DNA from: an uncultured Lachnospiraceae bacterium
GTDB taxonomy: Bacteria; Bacillota; Clostridia; Lachnospirales; Lachnospiraceae
Direction: 5' to 3'
Assembly (NCBI GenBank): GCA_947594855.1
Contig: CANQEL010000001.1
Span: 186,001-250,000 of the forward strand
Length of the DNA stretch: 64,000 nt
Shown here: positions 63,121 to 64,000 of the stretch, in pieces
How positions within the stretch are numbered: the stretch's first letter is position 1
How the letters are laid out: each line of letters starts with the position of its first letter
Notes under the pieces: generated by a model
The model's input: only the letters and a program-made list of their open reading frames with translations
The model's database searches: none
Told to the model about the DNA's origin: nothing
Made by a program: the position numbers and the translations under genes

Positions 63121-64000
63121 TTACTGGGCAACCTTTGCAAAACTGATATTATATGCATTGTATCTTGTTCCATCTACATACATTATAATCTCACCTTCTG
63201 ATTCACTGAATCCTTCTACGTCTATCTGCCGAGGGAAACTATAATAATTCATCATTTCCACATTTCCTACTACCTTAGTATAACCATCCTGTGAAAGCAC
63301 AAACTTAATCATTCCGCTCTGACTTTCATCAGTAAACGGATTGTCTGATATTAGTATTGAACCCTTATATTTATAAGTCACTTCAGGTCCTTTACTAATC
63401 GTTATACCCACAAGCGTACCTTTTTCAACCTCACTGCCTGACGTCTGGTTCTGCGCCATTACCTTTCCTGCAGGAACGCTGTCTGAATATTCCTCTGTTA
63501 CGCTGCCAATACCAAGCCCTGCTTTTTCAAGTTCCTTTTTCGCCTTTTTCTGTGTGAGTCCTGACAGGGCGGGTACTTTCACATACTCAGTCTTCTTTCC
63601 TTTGCTAATTACAATTGTAACTTTAGTTCCGTCAGCAACCTCCTCGCCTTCCTTCGGACTGGTGCCTATAACTTTTTCAACCTCTACTGTATCGCTGTTT
63701 TCATATGACACTTCTGTAGAAAGACCTGCTTCATCAAGAATCTCTTTAGCCTCATCCAGAGTTTTGCCGCTTACTTTTGGAATCTTAACCGGCTCCGGTC
63801 CCGAACTTATAACAAGTGTTACGGAATCACCGCTTCTTAATGTAGTTCCCTCACCAGGATTAGTACTTATTACTCTGTCTTTTTCAATATCATCTGAATA
63901 ACTTTCTTCTGTATCTATGCTTATATCCATATTTAATGAATTAAGATACGCCATTGCTTCCTGTTTATCCATATCACTCAAATCATCAAGCACCACACCC
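63121..64000 (-). CDS. PASTA-domain C-terminal part of a PrkC/PknB Ser/Thr kinase (5' end outside window)
   Basis: The visible ~293 residues hold a partial and two full PASTA repeats (EPVKIPKVSGKTLDEAKEIL; EYVKVPALSGLTQKKAKKEL), each ending in a TLVISSGP-type strand, then a C-terminal beta domain. PASTA repeats bind muropeptides or lipid II outside the cell and regulate the intracellular kinase domain, which must lie beyond the right edge. Followed directly by rsgA and rpe, this is the standard housekeeping cell-wall kinase, distinct from the PASTA-less kinase at 21536-23227. Confidence 0.9.
   Translation of the reverse strand, partial: GVVLDDLSDMDKQEAMAYLNSLNMDISIDTEESYSDDIEKDRVISTNPGEGTTLRSGDSVTLVISSGPEPVKIPKVSGKTLDEAKEILDEAGLSTEVSYENSDTVEVEKVIGTSPKEGEEVADGTKVTIVISKGKKTEYVKVPALSGLTQKKAKKELEKAGLGIGSVTEEYSDSVPAGKVMAQNQTSGSEVEKGTLVGITISKGPEVTYKYKGSILISDNPFTDESQSGMIKFVLSQDGYTKVVGNVEMMNYYSFPRQIDVEGFSESEGEIIMYVDGTRYNAYNISFAKVAQ

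Overview
The window is low-GC DNA from an anaerobic Firmicute, most likely a gut member of the Lachnospiraceae (Clostridia). The evidence is Gram-positive signal peptides and AGGAGG-type ribosome sites, Rpn-family PD-(D/E)XK genes, DUF5702, TadE and GLUG proteins, and a PASTA-kinase/rsgA/rpe cluster at the right edge. This assignment is inferred from gene content; no rRNA or tRNA gene was seen. Almost every gene is on the minus strand, so transcription runs right to left.

Layout. 1-8.1 kb is mixed housekeeping: a GH31 glycosidase followed directly by cbiM and cbiQ, then trxB, a TtcA-like PP-loop protein and an EamA exporter. 7.1-12.3 kb is accessory: a Big_2 surface protein, a vWA protein, a macro-domain protein with a C-terminal HTH-like region, a CHAP hydrolase and a small lipoprotein. 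Two of these genes share a duplicated promoter/operator module, and decayed pieces of the macro-domain gene lie nearby and 29 kb away.

12.3-35.7 kb is one long set of co-directional genes: a Tad/Flp-type pilus (degenerate CpaE-like, CpaF, TadB, TadC, Flp-like pilin, A24 peptidase, two TadE-like proteins, DUF5702 protein, WG-repeat protein), then an FHA/PP2C/Ser-Thr-kinase module, a small membrane protein and a 2900-residue Ig-repeat surface protein. A consensus-like promoter for this operon lies inside a 1.45-kb segment bounded by perfect 23-bp inverted repeats. That segment also encodes its own tyrosine recombinase. It has the architecture of a self-contained invertible promoter switch that would turn the 23-kb operon on and off; the sequence given is in the apparent ON orientation.

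37.3-38.7 kb is a graveyard: an MNT nucleotidyltransferase with a truncated HEPN partner, and remnants of hsdS and of the macro-domain gene. 38.7-60.1 kb is a complete Gram-positive type IV pilus locus: major pilin, PilD, PilC, a fused PilM-PilN, PilO-like, PilB, PilT, then a 3367-residue prepilin-like GLUG-repeat protein and three minor prepilins. One minor prepilin is split by a C9 homopolymer, which looks like a second phase-variable switch. The right edge (60.4-64 kb) holds an Rpn-family gene, rpe, rsgA and the PASTA end of a PrkC/PknB kinase.

In short, two surface-fibre systems lie side by side, each with a giant surface protein and each with an apparent on/off device of a different kind (site-specific inversion versus homopolymer slippage).
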